Shown here: in pieces, positions 8,092-17,135 of the stretch
Layout: every line of letters begins with the position of its first letter
Position numbering within the stretch: the stretch's first letter is position 1
The notes under the pieces: model-generated
Databases searched by the model: none
Told to the model about the DNA's origin: nothing
Seen by the model: the letters and a program-made list of their open reading frames with translations, nothing else
Position numbers and translations under genes: made by a program
From: Deltaproteobacteria bacterium
GTDB taxonomy: Bacteria; Myxococcota_A; Polyangia; Polyangiales; Ga0077539
DNA: 64,000 nucleotides
Direction: 5' to 3'
Assembly: GCA_016218725.1 (NCBI GenBank)
Contig: JACRDB010000106.1
Span: 1 to 64,000 of the forward strand

Positions 8092-8823
8092 CTACTCCGC
8101 GGTGGCGCAGCAGCGAAACCCGATGCTGTAGTCGTGGTACTGGGTGTTGTGGCCAGCGGTGCGGTACCAGCACCCGTCGCCGTTGATGGTGGTGTCCATG
8201 TAGTAACCGCCGCGGAAGGTGCCCTGCGGGTCCGAGGTCCACTCGTGGAGGTTGCCCACCATGTCGTACACGCCGTACTCGTTGGAGCAGCCGCGGTGGG
8301 CGCCGGAGAGGGCCACGGTGCCTGGGAGCTGGTTGAGCTGCGGGTCGTTCATCTGCACGAAGCCCCAGAGGTAGCGCACGGTGCCGCCGAAGAGGCGCAC
8401 CACCGGGTGCCAGCTGTGGTTCTCGTTGCAGCGGCCCTGCTGGCGCTGGGCGCCGTACCCGAAGGTCTGCTCCCGCGGCCCGCGGCAGGCCCGGAACCAC
8501 TCCCGCTCGGTGCACAACCGCTTGCCGCTGCGGGCGCAGGCCCGGGAGGCCTCCACCTGTGAGATGTACCCCTGCGGCACCACCCCGTGGGCGCTCACCG
8601 CGCGGACGTTCACCCGCTCCGGCGCGAGGTACGGCGACCACGGCCGCTCCTGCCCGTTGGGGAGCACCTCCAGCAGCGAGGACTCGTAGCGATCAATGCA
8701 GTAGCCGCCGTCGATGTAGACCATCCCCATCGGGCACGGGACGTTGCTCCGCGCCGGCTTCGAGACCACTACACCTGTCAGACCAAGCAAAGCCAAGGTG
8801 AGCGTCTTCGACGGGGTTCGCAT
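8092..8823 (-). CDS. Secreted SUMF1/FGE-sulfatase-domain protein
   Basis: Protein of 243 residues with an N-terminal signal peptide and a formylglycine-generating-enzyme-like domain. Visible family features are MGMVYIDGGYCIDRYE near the start, KRLCTEREW, YDMVGNLHEWTSD and the terminal SIGFRCC. The two catalytic cysteines of true FGE are not both present: the segment after GGYYM lacks the first, leaving only one Cys in GDGCWYR. It is therefore more likely a binding or structural member than a sulfatase-activating enzyme. A GGGAGG ribosome-binding site precedes the ATG at 8823. It is convergent with the coiled-coil gene. Confidence 0.85.
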   Translation of the reverse strand: MRTPSKTLTLALLGLTGVVVSKPARSNVPCPMGMVYIDGGYCIDRYESSLLEVLPNGQERPWSPYLAPERVNVRAVSAHGVVPQGYISQVEASRACARSGKRLCTEREWFRACRGPREQTFGYGAQRQQGRCNENHSWHPVVRLFGGTVRYLWGFVQMNDPQLNQLPGTVALSGAHRGCSNEYGVYDMVGNLHEWTSDPQGTFRGGYYMDTTINGDGCWYRTAGHNTQYHDYSIGFRCCATAE

Positions 8824-9018
8824 CGTCGCCTCCCACCAGGTGGCAGTGAACAAGTCACGGTTGTTAGCAGCCAGACCCCCCCGCTGAAAACCCACAAACG
8901 ACAAGGAACCTGCTTTTTTTCCGAGAGATTACGCCAACATGCGATGGTTCCGCCCTCACTGGATCGACGCAAGGGATGCGGGGCTGTGCGCGCGGGTGCT
9001 ACCTTGGAGGTCGTGCAG

Positions 9019-10206
9019 GTGCGGGTGTTACGCTGGAGCTCCTGGGTGTTGCTGCTGGTGGCCTGCGGGTCCGAGGCGCCGATGGTGATCGACGAGGACA
9101 CCGGCGCGCCCGCGGAGGACACCGCGGAGGACACGCTGGTGCCCGTACCGCTGGACTCTTCCATGCAAGAAGACGCCGCCGGGGACGCGCCCATTCCCGG
9201 GGACACCGTAGCTCCCGACGGCGACGCGCCGCCCATGGTGGACACCTCGGCGCCGCTGGACGCCACGGACGCGAGCGCGCCGGACACACCCCCGGAGGAC
9301 AGCGCGGCGCCCGGGGACACGAGCCCGCCGGACGCGGTGGCGCCGGACACGGTGGCGCCGGACACGGCGGCGATGGACGCGCCCATCGCGGACAGCGCGC
9401 CGGACGTGACGGCGATGGACACAAGGCCCGACGCGCCGGTGGGCACCTGCGGCAACCCCGGGCAGCCGTGCTGCGCGCGCGGGGTGTGCCTGACCGGGGC
9501 CGAGTGCACCGCGGCCGGGCAGTGCCGGGCGTGCGGCGCGGCCGCGGAGCGGTGCTGCCAGAGCCTCGCGGCGCGCTGCGGGATGGGCCTCGCGTGCGGC
9601 GCGGGGGGTGTGTGCCAGCCCTGCGGGATGCCCGGACAGCCGTGCTGCGGCGGGGCTTGCGCGGCCGGGGGGCTCTGCGCGGGGGACGTGTGCGTGGCGT
9701 GCGGGATGCCCGGGCAGCCGTGCTGCGCGGGGCGCGCCTGCGGGGCCGGGAGCCAGTGCAACGGGGCGTCGCTGTGCCAGCCCTGCGGCATGGCGGGCCT
9801 GCCCTGCTGCGGGGGCGCGTGCCCCGGGGCGCTGGTGTGCCGCGGCGGGGTGTGCCAGGTGTCCCTCTGCGGGGCCGACGGGCAGCCCTGCTGCGGCGGG
9901 CGGCTGTGCAACACCGAGACCCTGGCCTGCGCGGGCGGCGTGTGCGCCCCCTGCGGGGCAACGGGGCTGCGGTGTTGCAGTGACGGGAGCTGCAACCCGG
10001 GCCTGGCCTGCGCGGGCGGGGGCTGCAACCCCTGCGGGTCCGGCGGGCAGCCGTGCTGCGCGGGCAACACCTGCAACGCGGGCCTCGCGTGCGGCGCCGT
10101 GGACGGCGGCGTCGGGTGCCAGCCCTGCGGCGCCGCGAGGCAGCCGTGCTGCCCCGGCAGCCGGTGCAACGTGGGCCTGCGCTGCCGCCTCGACGGGTGC
10201 GGGTAG
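9019..10206 (+). CDS. Cys-rich repeat lipoprotein with Asp/Thr/Ala/Pro linker
   Basis: Predicted surface lipoprotein (395 residues). The lipobox is LLVACGS with Cys16. Residues about 20-155 form a low-complexity acidic linker rich in APDT and APDS units. From about 156 to the end, short Cys-rich modules repeat the theme CG-x-PGQPCC, with about nine copies spaced 20-35 residues, suggesting small disulfide-knotted domains. The GTG at 9019 is chosen because a GGAGG lies 8 bases upstream and it begins directly at the signal peptide; GTGs at 9013 and 9025 are alternatives. No enzymatic function is suggested. Confidence 0.8.
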   Translation: MRVLRWSSWVLLLVACGSEAPMVIDEDTGAPAEDTAEDTLVPVPLDSSMQEDAAGDAPIPGDTVAPDGDAPPMVDTSAPLDATDASAPDTPPEDSAAPGDTSPPDAVAPDTVAPDTAAMDAPIADSAPDVTAMDTRPDAPVGTCGNPGQPCCARGVCLTGAECTAAGQCRACGAAAERCCQSLAARCGMGLACGAGGVCQPCGMPGQPCCGGACAAGGLCAGDVCVACGMPGQPCCAGRACGAGSQCNGASLCQPCGMAGLPCCGGACPGALVCRGGVCQVSLCGADGQPCCGGRLCNTETLACAGGVCAPCGATGLRCCSDGSCNPGLACAGGGCNPCGSGGQPCCAGNTCNAGLACGAVDGGVGCQPCGAARQPCCPGSRCNVGLRCRLDGCG

Positions 10207-10230
10207 CGTACGCGCGCCGACGGCGGCGCG

Positions 10231-11601
10231 TCAGCGGGGCGCCGCCAGCAGCGCGCGGCGCAGAGGCGCCTCCGGCGCGGCCGGGTCCAGGGTGACCGCC
10301 CCGCCCTCCTCGCGCACGCCGAGGGAGGCCAGCGCGGCGTCCACGGGAGGGAACCGCGGGCTCGACACCAGCGGGCCCACCACGGCGCTCCAGCGGCCCT
10401 CGGAGGCTTCATCGAAGAGCCCCGTGAGGTCCCGCAGGGGCCAGACCCTGGTGGGGTCCGTGGCCCTTGCGTGGAGCGCGCGCACCAGCGCGTCCAGGGA
10501 GAGCGCCCCGCGCGTCTGGCGCCGTAGCTCAACGTCCGCCAGGAAGCACACCGCCGCCCCGGTCCAGTACACCCGCTGGTAGCGGTGCGTGCGCGCCATC
10601 GCGTCGCTCTCGGCCTGGAGGCCCCACGCCCCGGCCTGCTCCCTGCCTCGCGCGAAGCCCTCCAGGAGCTCCGCCCAGAGCGCCTCCTCGGAGAGCGCCC
10701 CGGAGCGCGCCCGGAGCACCTCCTGGTAGTACGTGGCCAGGCCCTCGGTGAGCCACGTGGCGCCAGGGTCCGTCGCGGGGTGGAGGAAATGCGAGAACTC
10801 ATGCACGGCCACCCAGTCCCGCTCGAAGCCCGGGCGCGTGCTGTCCAGGGTGAACAACACGCTGGCACCCCCTCCGCGGGAGGTGAGCCCGAAGGACACG
10901 GGCTCCTCGGAGCGCTCGCCGTCCAGGGCCAGCACCTGCACCCGGGACACCGGGAAGCGCCCGAGCACCCCGGACACCGCCCTCGCCGCCGCGCCCAGCC
11001 ACGCCTCCGAGGGCAGCCTCGACGCGCACCCCGGAGGGCCCACGCACGCCACGTCGAAGCGCGCTCCCTCCGCGGTGACCACCGCGCGCTCGAAGCGCCC
11101 GAGGCCCAAATAGCCCTCGAAGGCCCACGCCGACGGAGGGATGCTCCAGCGGTCACCGCCCAGCTCCGGGAAGGGCGCCGAGAGCGCCCACCCCGCCGGG
11201 AGCGCCACGGACAGCGTCACCTCCGCGCCCCGGGCGAGCCACGGCGGGCGCCACAGCCACGTGGAGGCAGGCACCACCCAGAGGTCCCCGCGCTCGCGCA
11301 CCCGCACCGTCCAGCGCACGCACGGCCCCGTCGGGGCCTCGGTCACCCCGCCCCGGAGCCCGAGCGGGCGGCCGTCGTCCTCGGTGAGGGCCACCAGGTG
11401 CGGCACGCCCGCCGCAGGGGGCGAGAGCGCCGGCGCTCGCGCGGTGTCCCCGCAGGCACGCACCGCCACGGTCCCTCGGGCATGGTCCACGGTGAGCGTC
11501 TGGTGCCAGCGGGTGGGATATGTCGGTCTATGTGCGCAGGCCAGGAGAGCTAGCGCGGAGAGGGCGCTGGAGCGTGGAGACACACACACGGACTCTAGCA
11601 C
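10231..11601 (-). CDS. Gluzincin (peptidase MA-type) metallopeptidase lipoprotein
   Basis: Predicted lipoprotein (456 residues, lipobox ALLAC with Cys22) with a C-terminal zinc peptidase domain. The zinc site is HEFSH (267-271) and the third ligand Glu286 lies in WLTEGLATYYQE, the arrangement of the peptidase MA clan. The N-terminal 200 residues are beta-rich and may bind substrate or cell wall. The substrate is unknown. The start codon is a GTG at 11601; GTGs four and six codons later are alternatives. It is divergent from the SDR gene, with only 41 bp between starts, so promoters must overlap. Confidence 0.82.
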   Translation of the reverse strand: MLESVCVSPRSSALSALALLACAHRPTYPTRWHQTLTVDHARGTVAVRACGDTARAPALSPPAAGVPHLVALTEDDGRPLGLRGGVTEAPTGPCVRWTVRVRERGDLWVVPASTWLWRPPWLARGAEVTLSVALPAGWALSAPFPELGGDRWSIPPSAWAFEGYLGLGRFERAVVTAEGARFDVACVGPPGCASRLPSEAWLGAAARAVSGVLGRFPVSRVQVLALDGERSEEPVSFGLTSRGGGASVLFTLDSTRPGFERDWVAVHEFSHFLHPATDPGATWLTEGLATYYQEVLRARSGALSEEALWAELLEGFARGREQAGAWGLQAESDAMARTHRYQRVYWTGAAVCFLADVELRRQTRGALSLDALVRALHARATDPTRVWPLRDLTGLFDEASEGRWSAVVGPLVSSPRFPPVDAALASLGVREEGGAVTLDPAAPEAPLRRALLAAPR

Positions 11602-11642
11602 CGCTTGCGGGGGTGGGCCCTTGGGGGCTAAGGCCCTGGGCC

Positions 11643-12467
11643 ATGCGAGAGCTCCGAGGGCGCACGGCGCTGGTGACGGGTGCGGGCAGCGGGATCGGCC
11701 GGGCGACGGCGCTGGCGCTGGCGAGAGAGGGGGCCTCGCTGGTGCTCTGCGACGTGAACGAGGCGAGGCTCCGGGCGGTGGAGGCCGAGGTGGACGCGCT
11801 CTCGCGGTGTCTGCAAGCGTCCGTGGTGGACGTCGGGGACCGGGAGGCGATGGGGGCCCTCGCGGAGGCGGTGCACGGGAAGGTGCCCGCGCTGGACGTG
11901 CTGGTGAACAACGCCGGGGTGGGGCTGAGCGGGGGGGTGCTCACCACCACGCTGGAGGACTGGGACCGGATCCTCCGGGTGAACGTCCTGGGGGTGATCC
12001 ACGGGTGTCATTTCTTCGTGCCGGCGATGGTGCGGGAGGGCAGGGGGCAGGTGGTGAACCTGTCCTCGGCGCTGGGCTACGCGGCGGCGCCCAACGTGCT
12101 TGGGTACGTGACCAGCAAGTTCGCGGTGCTGGGGTACTCCAGGGCGCTTCGGGCGGAGCTCAAGGGGCGCGGCGTGGGGGTCACCGCGGTGTGCCCTGGG
12201 ATCGTGCACACGAACATCGTGAGGGACACGCGCTTTGCAGGCGTGCAGGACGAGGCGGCCATGCGCGACAAGGTGGACGCCCTCTACGCGCGCCGGGGCT
12301 ACGGCCCCGAGCGGGTGGCCGAGGCCATCCTCCGGGCGATCCGGAACGACACGGCGGTGCTGCCGGTGACGCCCGAGGCGTGGGCGCTGTACTACCTGTC
12401 CCGGGTGAGCCCCGGGCTCCAGGAGCGCGTGGGGCGTTGGATGGCCGGGCGCGTGGTCGGTGGGTGA
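11643..12467 (+). CDS. Short-chain dehydrogenase/reductase (SDR)
   Basis: NAD(P)-dependent oxidoreductase of the classical SDR family (274 residues). The Rossmann motif TGAGSGIG is near the N-terminus, CDVN after the second strand suggests the cofactor-specificity region, NNAG is present, and the catalytic Ser and YxxxK are seen in SSALGY and YVTSK. The ATG at 11643 is chosen because the family begins about five residues before the Rossmann strand. The substrate cannot be told; no pathway genes adjoin it. It is convergent with the VWA lipoprotein gene, 6 bp away. Confidence 0.92.
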   Translation: MRELRGRTALVTGAGSGIGRATALALAREGASLVLCDVNEARLRAVEAEVDALSRCLQASVVDVGDREAMGALAEAVHGKVPALDVLVNNAGVGLSGGVLTTTLEDWDRILRVNVLGVIHGCHFFVPAMVREGRGQVVNLSSALGYAAAPNVLGYVTSKFAVLGYSRALRAELKGRGVGVTAVCPGIVHTNIVRDTRFAGVQDEAAMRDKVDALYARRGYGPERVAEAILRAIRNDTAVLPVTPEAWALYYLSRVSPGLQERVGRWMAGRVVGG

Positions 12468-12473
12468 AGCGCG

Positions 12474-15026
12474 CTACGGCGCCGCGGGCACTTGAATGAA
12501 CACGGGGCGGGAGTCCACCACGGTCCCGGCGCGCCCCAGGACCTGGATGGTGGCGGTGAACACCTGCGCCGAGGCCCCTCCGCGCGCGAGGGTGTTGTCG
12601 AAGCTCGCGGCGAAGGTCACCCGGGTCGACGGCGCCACGTTGTAGAACGTGGTCATGTCGCGGCGCTCGTACCCGGTGGGGGCCTCGGGCTCGCCTCGGA
12701 CGGGCGCGACGCCGGTGACAAAGTCCGCGGTGCTGCGGCCCATGGGGAGCCTGCGCTCCATGGGGTCGCCCACGACGCGGGTGGTGATGTTCTGCCGGGT
12801 CTGGCCGGTGAGGGTGGTGACCGCGTCCACCACGTTGGTGGCCACGGACATGGGCGTGCCCCGGAAGGCGATGGGCATGCCCATGGCGTCCACGGTGCCC
12901 GTGGCGCGGGCGAGGTTCTGGGACACCGCGAGGGTGGCCCCGGAGCCCACGTCGATCCCCAGGAAGTACGCGTTGCGCATGCGCATGGCCGTGACGAGCG
13001 CGTCCCACAGGGGCGCCGTGGGCACCGAGCGGTAGAAGTTGGCGGCGACCATCGGGCCGTTGTGCCAGTCCGCGTCGGAGAAGAGCACGAAGATGGGCAC
13101 CCTCCCGGGCCGGAAGCACCCCCAGCCGAAGGCCATGGCGTCGCCGGCGCAGTCCGCGGCGGTGGCGGGCCGCACGGCCAGGCCGCCGTAGTTTGGCACC
13201 CCGAAGCCCGTGAGCAGCGCGTGGAGCGCGGGCACCTGGGCCTCCGGGCCGTCGCCGCCGCCGGCGGCCATGAGCATGTCCACCGCCCGCTGGGCGGGCA
13301 TGGACTCCGTGCTCATCCGGGCCGGAATACGCAGGGCGAAGTCCCCCATGGAGCGGTCCCCGCCCTCGGCGAAGTCCCGGAACTCCGCGACGCCGTAGCG
13401 CACGTCGGCCATGGGCCCCCCGAGGGCGCGCACGATCCCCGGGATGATCATCGTGGAGAGGTTGCTCCGGAGCGACGCCAGCGTGCTCCCCATGGACCCG
13501 GTGGTGTCCACCAGGAACATCACGTCCGCCGACCGGATCCGGGTCTGGAAGGTGAACTCCCGGCGCACCGCGGGGACCATCACCGTCGGGTCGTGGTGGG
13601 GCAGCACCACGTAGAGCCCCGTGGAGGGCGGCAGGGACATGCGATCCAAAGGGTTGGAGCCCGCCACGCGCTCGACCAGGTCCGAGACCCCGTCCAGGTC
13701 CGTGTCGGCGCCGCACGGGTCCGTGCGGGCCATGCGCTCGTCGGCGTCGGCCAGGCCGTCGTTGTCCGAGTCCAGGTCCTGGTGGTTGGGCGCCCGGTCC
13801 GGGGGCGCGTCGCAGTTGTCCGGCGCGCCGCCGCAGGTGACCTCGCGGCCGTGGCTCTCGTAGCCCGGGTACGCCTTGGTGGACTCCACCCGGTCCGAGA
13901 AGCCGTCGTCGTCGGAGTCCGTGTCCCGGAAATCCGGCGTGCCGTCACGGTCCGTGTCCAGCCCAGGCGCGCCCTCCAGCACGTCGGAGACCGAGTCCAG
14001 GTCCGTGTCCATGCAGGTCACGCACGCCCCCAGGGAGCACGTGAGGGTCCCCGGGCAGGCCATCAGCGTGTAGGTGATCCCGTCCGCGTTGCACCGCCGC
14101 CGCTCGCCCGTGGGCGCGCAGCTCTCCTCGCCCGGCGTGCACGGCCGCGCGCAGGCGTCCATCACGCAGCGCTCTCCGGCCCCGCAGGCCACGTCCACCT
14201 CGGCGGTGCCCCGGTCGTCGCAGCGCCGCGCCCGCGTCACGTCCAGGCAGCGCGACGCCCCGGGGGTGCACACCCTCGGGCGGCATGCGTGCCCCGGGCC
14301 GCAGTAGCGCCCGGCGCCGCAGTGGGCGTCGGTGTTGCACTCCACGCACACCATCGCCGCGGTGTCGCAGACCCGCGTGGTGGAGGCGCAGTCGCCGTCG
14401 CCCCGGCACGGGGTGGGGGGCACCACGCACACGCTGGCGCGGCACACCTCGCCCATGGTGGTGCAGTCGCCGTCCACGTTGCAGTCCACGCACCGCATCA
14501 TCGTGGGGCTGCACACCTGCCCCGGGCACATCCGCGACGTGGTGCACGGCACCGCCGCCACGCAGCGGTTGGAGGCGCACACCTGCCCCGGCATGCACTG
14601 GGCCGCCGAGGTGCACTGCACGCAGCGCCCGGGGGGCCTCTCGCAGGTGAGCCCCGGGGCGCACTCCCCGTCCGCCCGACAGGCCCCGCCGACGGGGGTG
14701 TCCCCGGGCACGTCTCCCGGGACGCCCGTGTCCGTAGGGACCCCCGTGTCCGGGGGGACCCCCGTGTCCGTGGGAGGGACGCCCGTGTCCATCGAGGGGG
14801 TGTCCTCGGGCATTGTATCTCCTGGCAGGGCCGAGTCTTCCGCGTCCGTGAGGACCCCCGTGTCCGGGGGGACACCCGTGTCCGTCTGGACCCCGGTGTC
14901 CACCGGCGAGAGCGTGTCCGCCGCGGTGTCGGCGGCGCTCCCGTCGGGCTCGATCACCGGCGGCGTCGAGGGCGGGCAACCCATGACCAGCGCCGCGCAG
15001 GCCACCAGAATCCATGATGTTCGCAT
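12474..15026 (-). CDS. VWA-domain lipoprotein with Cys-rich and TSP3-like calcium repeats
   Basis: Large predicted surface lipoprotein (850 residues; lipobox VMGC, Cys17). In order: a linker of PPDTGVPTDTGVP units (about 25-108); Cys-rich repeats of the GECAPGLTC type (about 110-335); Asp-rich TSP3-like calcium-binding repeats with DTDLDSVSD and DSDNDGLAD (about 335-480); and a von Willebrand A domain beginning near residue 500. Its MIDAS reads DTTGSMGS. This domain order suggests a calcium-stiffened stalk presenting an adhesive or scaffold VWA domain outside the cell. The start is the ATG that begins the signal peptide. The ligand is unknown. Confidence 0.9.
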   Translation of the reverse strand: MRTSWILVACAALVMGCPPSTPPVIEPDGSAADTAADTLSPVDTGVQTDTGVPPDTGVLTDAEDSALPGDTMPEDTPSMDTGVPPTDTGVPPDTGVPTDTGVPGDVPGDTPVGGACRADGECAPGLTCERPPGRCVQCTSAAQCMPGQVCASNRCVAAVPCTTSRMCPGQVCSPTMMRCVDCNVDGDCTTMGEVCRASVCVVPPTPCRGDGDCASTTRVCDTAAMVCVECNTDAHCGAGRYCGPGHACRPRVCTPGASRCLDVTRARRCDDRGTAEVDVACGAGERCVMDACARPCTPGEESCAPTGERRRCNADGITYTLMACPGTLTCSLGACVTCMDTDLDSVSDVLEGAPGLDTDRDGTPDFRDTDSDDDGFSDRVESTKAYPGYESHGREVTCGGAPDNCDAPPDRAPNHQDLDSDNDGLADADERMARTDPCGADTDLDGVSDLVERVAGSNPLDRMSLPPSTGLYVVLPHHDPTVMVPAVRREFTFQTRIRSADVMFLVDTTGSMGSTLASLRSNLSTMIIPGIVRALGGPMADVRYGVAEFRDFAEGGDRSMGDFALRIPARMSTESMPAQRAVDMLMAAGGGDGPEAQVPALHALLTGFGVPNYGGLAVRPATAADCAGDAMAFGWGCFRPGRVPIFVLFSDADWHNGPMVAANFYRSVPTAPLWDALVTAMRMRNAYFLGIDVGSGATLAVSQNLARATGTVDAMGMPIAFRGTPMSVATNVVDAVTTLTGQTRQNITTRVVGDPMERRLPMGRSTADFVTGVAPVRGEPEAPTGYERRDMTTFYNVAPSTRVTFAASFDNTLARGGASAQVFTATIQVLGRAGTVVDSRPVFIQVPAAP

Positions 15027-15136
15027 GAGGAAGGCTCCTACCCGGAGAGTAACGCCCCTCTGGGTCCGAGGGACAATCCCCGGGCGGGCGCGCGAAGGAC
15101 CTTCCCGACCCGCGGCGCGGAGGGCACACTGGACCC

Positions 15137-15811
15137 ATGGGTCCGGGCCTCCGCGGGTTGCTGCTGGTCGCCCTCGGGGGCGCGGGTTGCGTGGTCCCGC
15201 TGGCCTCGCCGCCGCTGCGGGCCACGGCGCTGGTGGGCGTCGGAGGCGGGCGTTTGAGGCCCTCGGCGGGGTACCCCGCGACGCAGCGCGCGGCGATGCC
15301 CCTGGCGGGCCTGAGGGTGGCCTTCCACCCGAGCGCCCTCCCCCGGCGCTGGTTCCACCGCCGGGCGGACGTGGGCGTCGGGTACCTCCTGGAGCGCTTC
15401 CTGGGTGACGGCCTGGAGCCCTACCTGCACGGGATCTTCCTGGAGGGCTCCGGGTGGCTCCGCACGGACCGCGTCGGCGGGCGCTGGGTGCGGCGCCTCG
15501 GGGTGGTGGGTCAAGCGGACCTGCTCCTGGCCGCGGTGGAGCCCGAGCAACCCGCGGTGGGCGTGGGCGTCGGCGCGGGGCTCACGGTGGAGTACGCCAT
15601 CCACGCCGAGGGGGCCTTCAGCACGACGGACAACACCAGCTCGCGCCCCACGGCCAGCGCGGGCGTCGCCGCGGGGGAGTTCGGGCTCACCTTCTCGCTC
15701 CTCGGGGCGTGGCGCCAGGTGGGCGACCAGAGCTACTGGACGGCGACCTTCCAGCTCGGGTTTCGCCTCCCCGCGCTCCTGGGGTTGCTGGTCACCTCCC
15801 CCACCCGGTAA
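15137..15811 (+). CDS. Small lipoprotein with barrel-like mature region
   Basis: Predicted lipoprotein of 224 residues; the lipobox is GGAGC with Cys18. The mature part alternates hydrophobic and polar residues with many Gly and ends LGLLVTSPTR. It resembles a small outer-membrane-associated beta-structure but no family is recognised. The ATG at 15137 begins the signal peptide. It is divergent from the VWA lipoprotein with 110 bp between starts. The region downstream is the decayed patch from 15812. Confidence 0.65.
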   Translation: MGPGLRGLLLVALGGAGCVVPLASPPLRATALVGVGGGRLRPSAGYPATQRAAMPLAGLRVAFHPSALPRRWFHRRADVGVGYLLERFLGDGLEPYLHGIFLEGSGWLRTDRVGGRWVRRLGVVGQADLLLAAVEPEQPAVGVGVGAGLTVEYAIHAEGAFSTTDNTSSRPTASAGVAAGEFGLTFSLLGAWRQVGDQSYWTATFQLGFRLPALLGLLVTSPTR

Positions 15812-16148
15812 GGGATGGCGGGTTGAAACCGCGCCGCAGCGAACGAAGAGCACGCCGCTTCGGGCGTCCTGCCCAAGGCGCTCCCGGGCGAGTCCCGCAG
15901 GGCGCTCGAAGCGGGCCCGCAGTTTACACTTCGCGATCGAGAGGCCGCTCTCGCGGTGGCGAAGTACCAGGTCTTCGCAGATCGCCGGGCTTCGTCGATG
16001 ACGTGTGTGCTTCATGCCCCTACCTCCGCGTCCAGCGACGGCTATCGGGAAGAATGCGGCCTGGCGCAGCGGTTGCTTCCTGGCGGGGGGCGGCGCGGGC
16101 GTCGGCCCCCTCCCCGTCCCTCCCCTTGAAACGAACTGCACCGCCCGG
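15812..16148. other. Intergenic stretch without a recognisable gene
   Basis: No intact gene could be supported on either strand. One plus-strand frame from about 15865 to 16080 gives a moderately protein-like translation without an obvious start or family, so a gene remnant is possible. Base composition in parts (for example near 15930-15960 and 16005) is less GC-biased at third positions than in neighbouring genes. Confidence 0.5.
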
Positions 16149-16350
16149 TCAGGCTCGCGCTCCCTGCGCGGTCAGCCGGACGTCCGCCGCCGCGGCGACC
16201 CTGCGCCCCTCGTCGATCGCCAAGACCACCGGGGAGGGGCCCCACACGCCGTCGCCCGGCGGCGAAGACCCCCGTGACGCTGGTGCGCCCGCCGCGCGCC
16301 GCGACGTCGTCGGGCGCGTATCCCCTGCGAGACACCGGAGCTCCAGTCAT
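16149..16350 (-). pseudogene. Remnant of the C-terminus of an FAD/NAD(P)-dependent oxidoreductase
   Basis: Reading from 16350, one frame gives SVTGVFAAG; after a one-base shift in the C-run at about 16255-16257 another frame gives GDGVWGPSPVVLAIDEGRR up to a stop at 16149. Joined, this is the classic final FAD-binding segment of GltD-like and related pyridine-nucleotide oxidoreductases (GVFAAGD, then VVxAIxEGR). Only about 60 codons remain, so the gene is both truncated and frameshifted. The upstream part of the enzyme is absent; the hairpin at 16354-16377 lies where it would be. Confidence 0.7.
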
Positions 16351-16353
16351 AAC

Positions 16354-16377
16354 AAATCGTGCATTCTAGCACGATTT
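16354..16377. terminator. AT-rich hairpin with T-run
   Basis: Perfect inverted repeat aaatcgtgc-attcta-gcacgattt with a 9-bp stem and 6-base loop, followed on the plus strand by T and CC. It is markedly AT-rich for this genome. It could be an intrinsic terminator or the end of a decayed mobile element. It sits between the oxidoreductase remnant and the 3' end of the next minus-strand gene. Confidence 0.5.
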
Positions 16378-16504
16378 TCCAATTGGACACCCTCTTAGCG
16401 CCCGAAGGCTCACCTGGAGACGCAGCGCGCGCAGGCGCACGAGCCGCAGCGCTCGGCCGTTGCGCGAGCCGCCGCGAGCGCGGCGCTTCGGGCCAGCGTC
16501 CAGC

Positions 16505-17071
16505 TCACGGCGCGACGGAGGCCTCGGGCCACGCTCCCAGCGGCTCGCAGCGCTCGACGAACACACGCTGCGCCCGCGCGTCGTTGTCGATGTACACCTG
16601 GTTGGTCGGCGAGACCGGCAGGGTGAGTCCGCCCTCGCACCGCGCGCTCTGCCCCGGTCCCAGGACGAAGCGAGCCCCCGCCCGGAGCTCGCACCGTGAC
16701 CACGCGTCCAGGGCGCTCCACTCCGGGCAGATGACGTTCTGCCCGCGGTACCGGTCTCGGGGCCCTTCGGGTCGCTCGAAGGTCCACCAGCGCCCGAGCT
16801 CGGTGTAAGCTCGGTCGCGCTGCCACACCCGGTACAACGTGAGCGGCCTCGTCGCCTCGAACACCGCCCCCGCGCAGAGCTTGCCCGCCCCCGCGGCCCC
16901 CAGCGCGCTCGCCAGCAGGGTGGGGTCGTCCACCGGGCGCGTCCCCTCGGGCGCCGCCGCGATGGTGCCGGCGCACGCAGGAGCTTCCAGGGTTGATACC
17001 GGCGCTCCGCGCGGAGCGCCCGCGCAACCCAGGAGCGCCCCCAGGACCCACAGCGCCGTGCGACGCGACAC
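16505..17071 (-). CDS. Hypothetical Tat-type lipoprotein
   Basis: Protein of 188 residues starting at GTG 17071. The N-terminus SRRTALWVLGALLGC combines a twin-arginine-like start with a lipobox (Cys16). The mature part contains a TLYRVWQRD strand and an ICPEWSALD segment, several Cys, and ends SVAP. I do not recognise the family; an ADP-ribosyltransferase-like fold could be considered but no catalytic motif supports it. It lies in the decayed patch between two broken genes and is on the strand opposite to the following pseudogene. Confidence 0.55.
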   Translation of the reverse strand: MSRRTALWVLGALLGCAGAPRGAPVSTLEAPACAGTIAAAPEGTRPVDDPTLLASALGAAGAGKLCAGAVFEATRPLTLYRVWQRDRAYTELGRWWTFERPEGPRDRYRGQNVICPEWSALDAWSRCELRAGARFVLGPGQSARCEGGLTLPVSPTNQVYIDNDARAQRVFVERCEPLGAWPEASVAP

Positions 17072-17135
17072 CCTGCCATGGAGTTCAAGGGGTGGCCTCG
17101 CCGGGAGCCCTCCTTCGCACCGCTGGCCGGGTAGC

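Noticed and set aside
12492..15017. An 841-codon plus-strand frame opposite the VWA lipoprotein
   Set aside because: Composition is Gly/Ala/Arg/His-rich with no recognisable domain; the minus strand has lipobox, calcium repeats and a VWA metal site.
16354..16377. Terminal inverted repeat of an insertion sequence
   Set aside because: Only one copy is visible and no transposase or target duplication was found; kept as a hairpin/terminator only.
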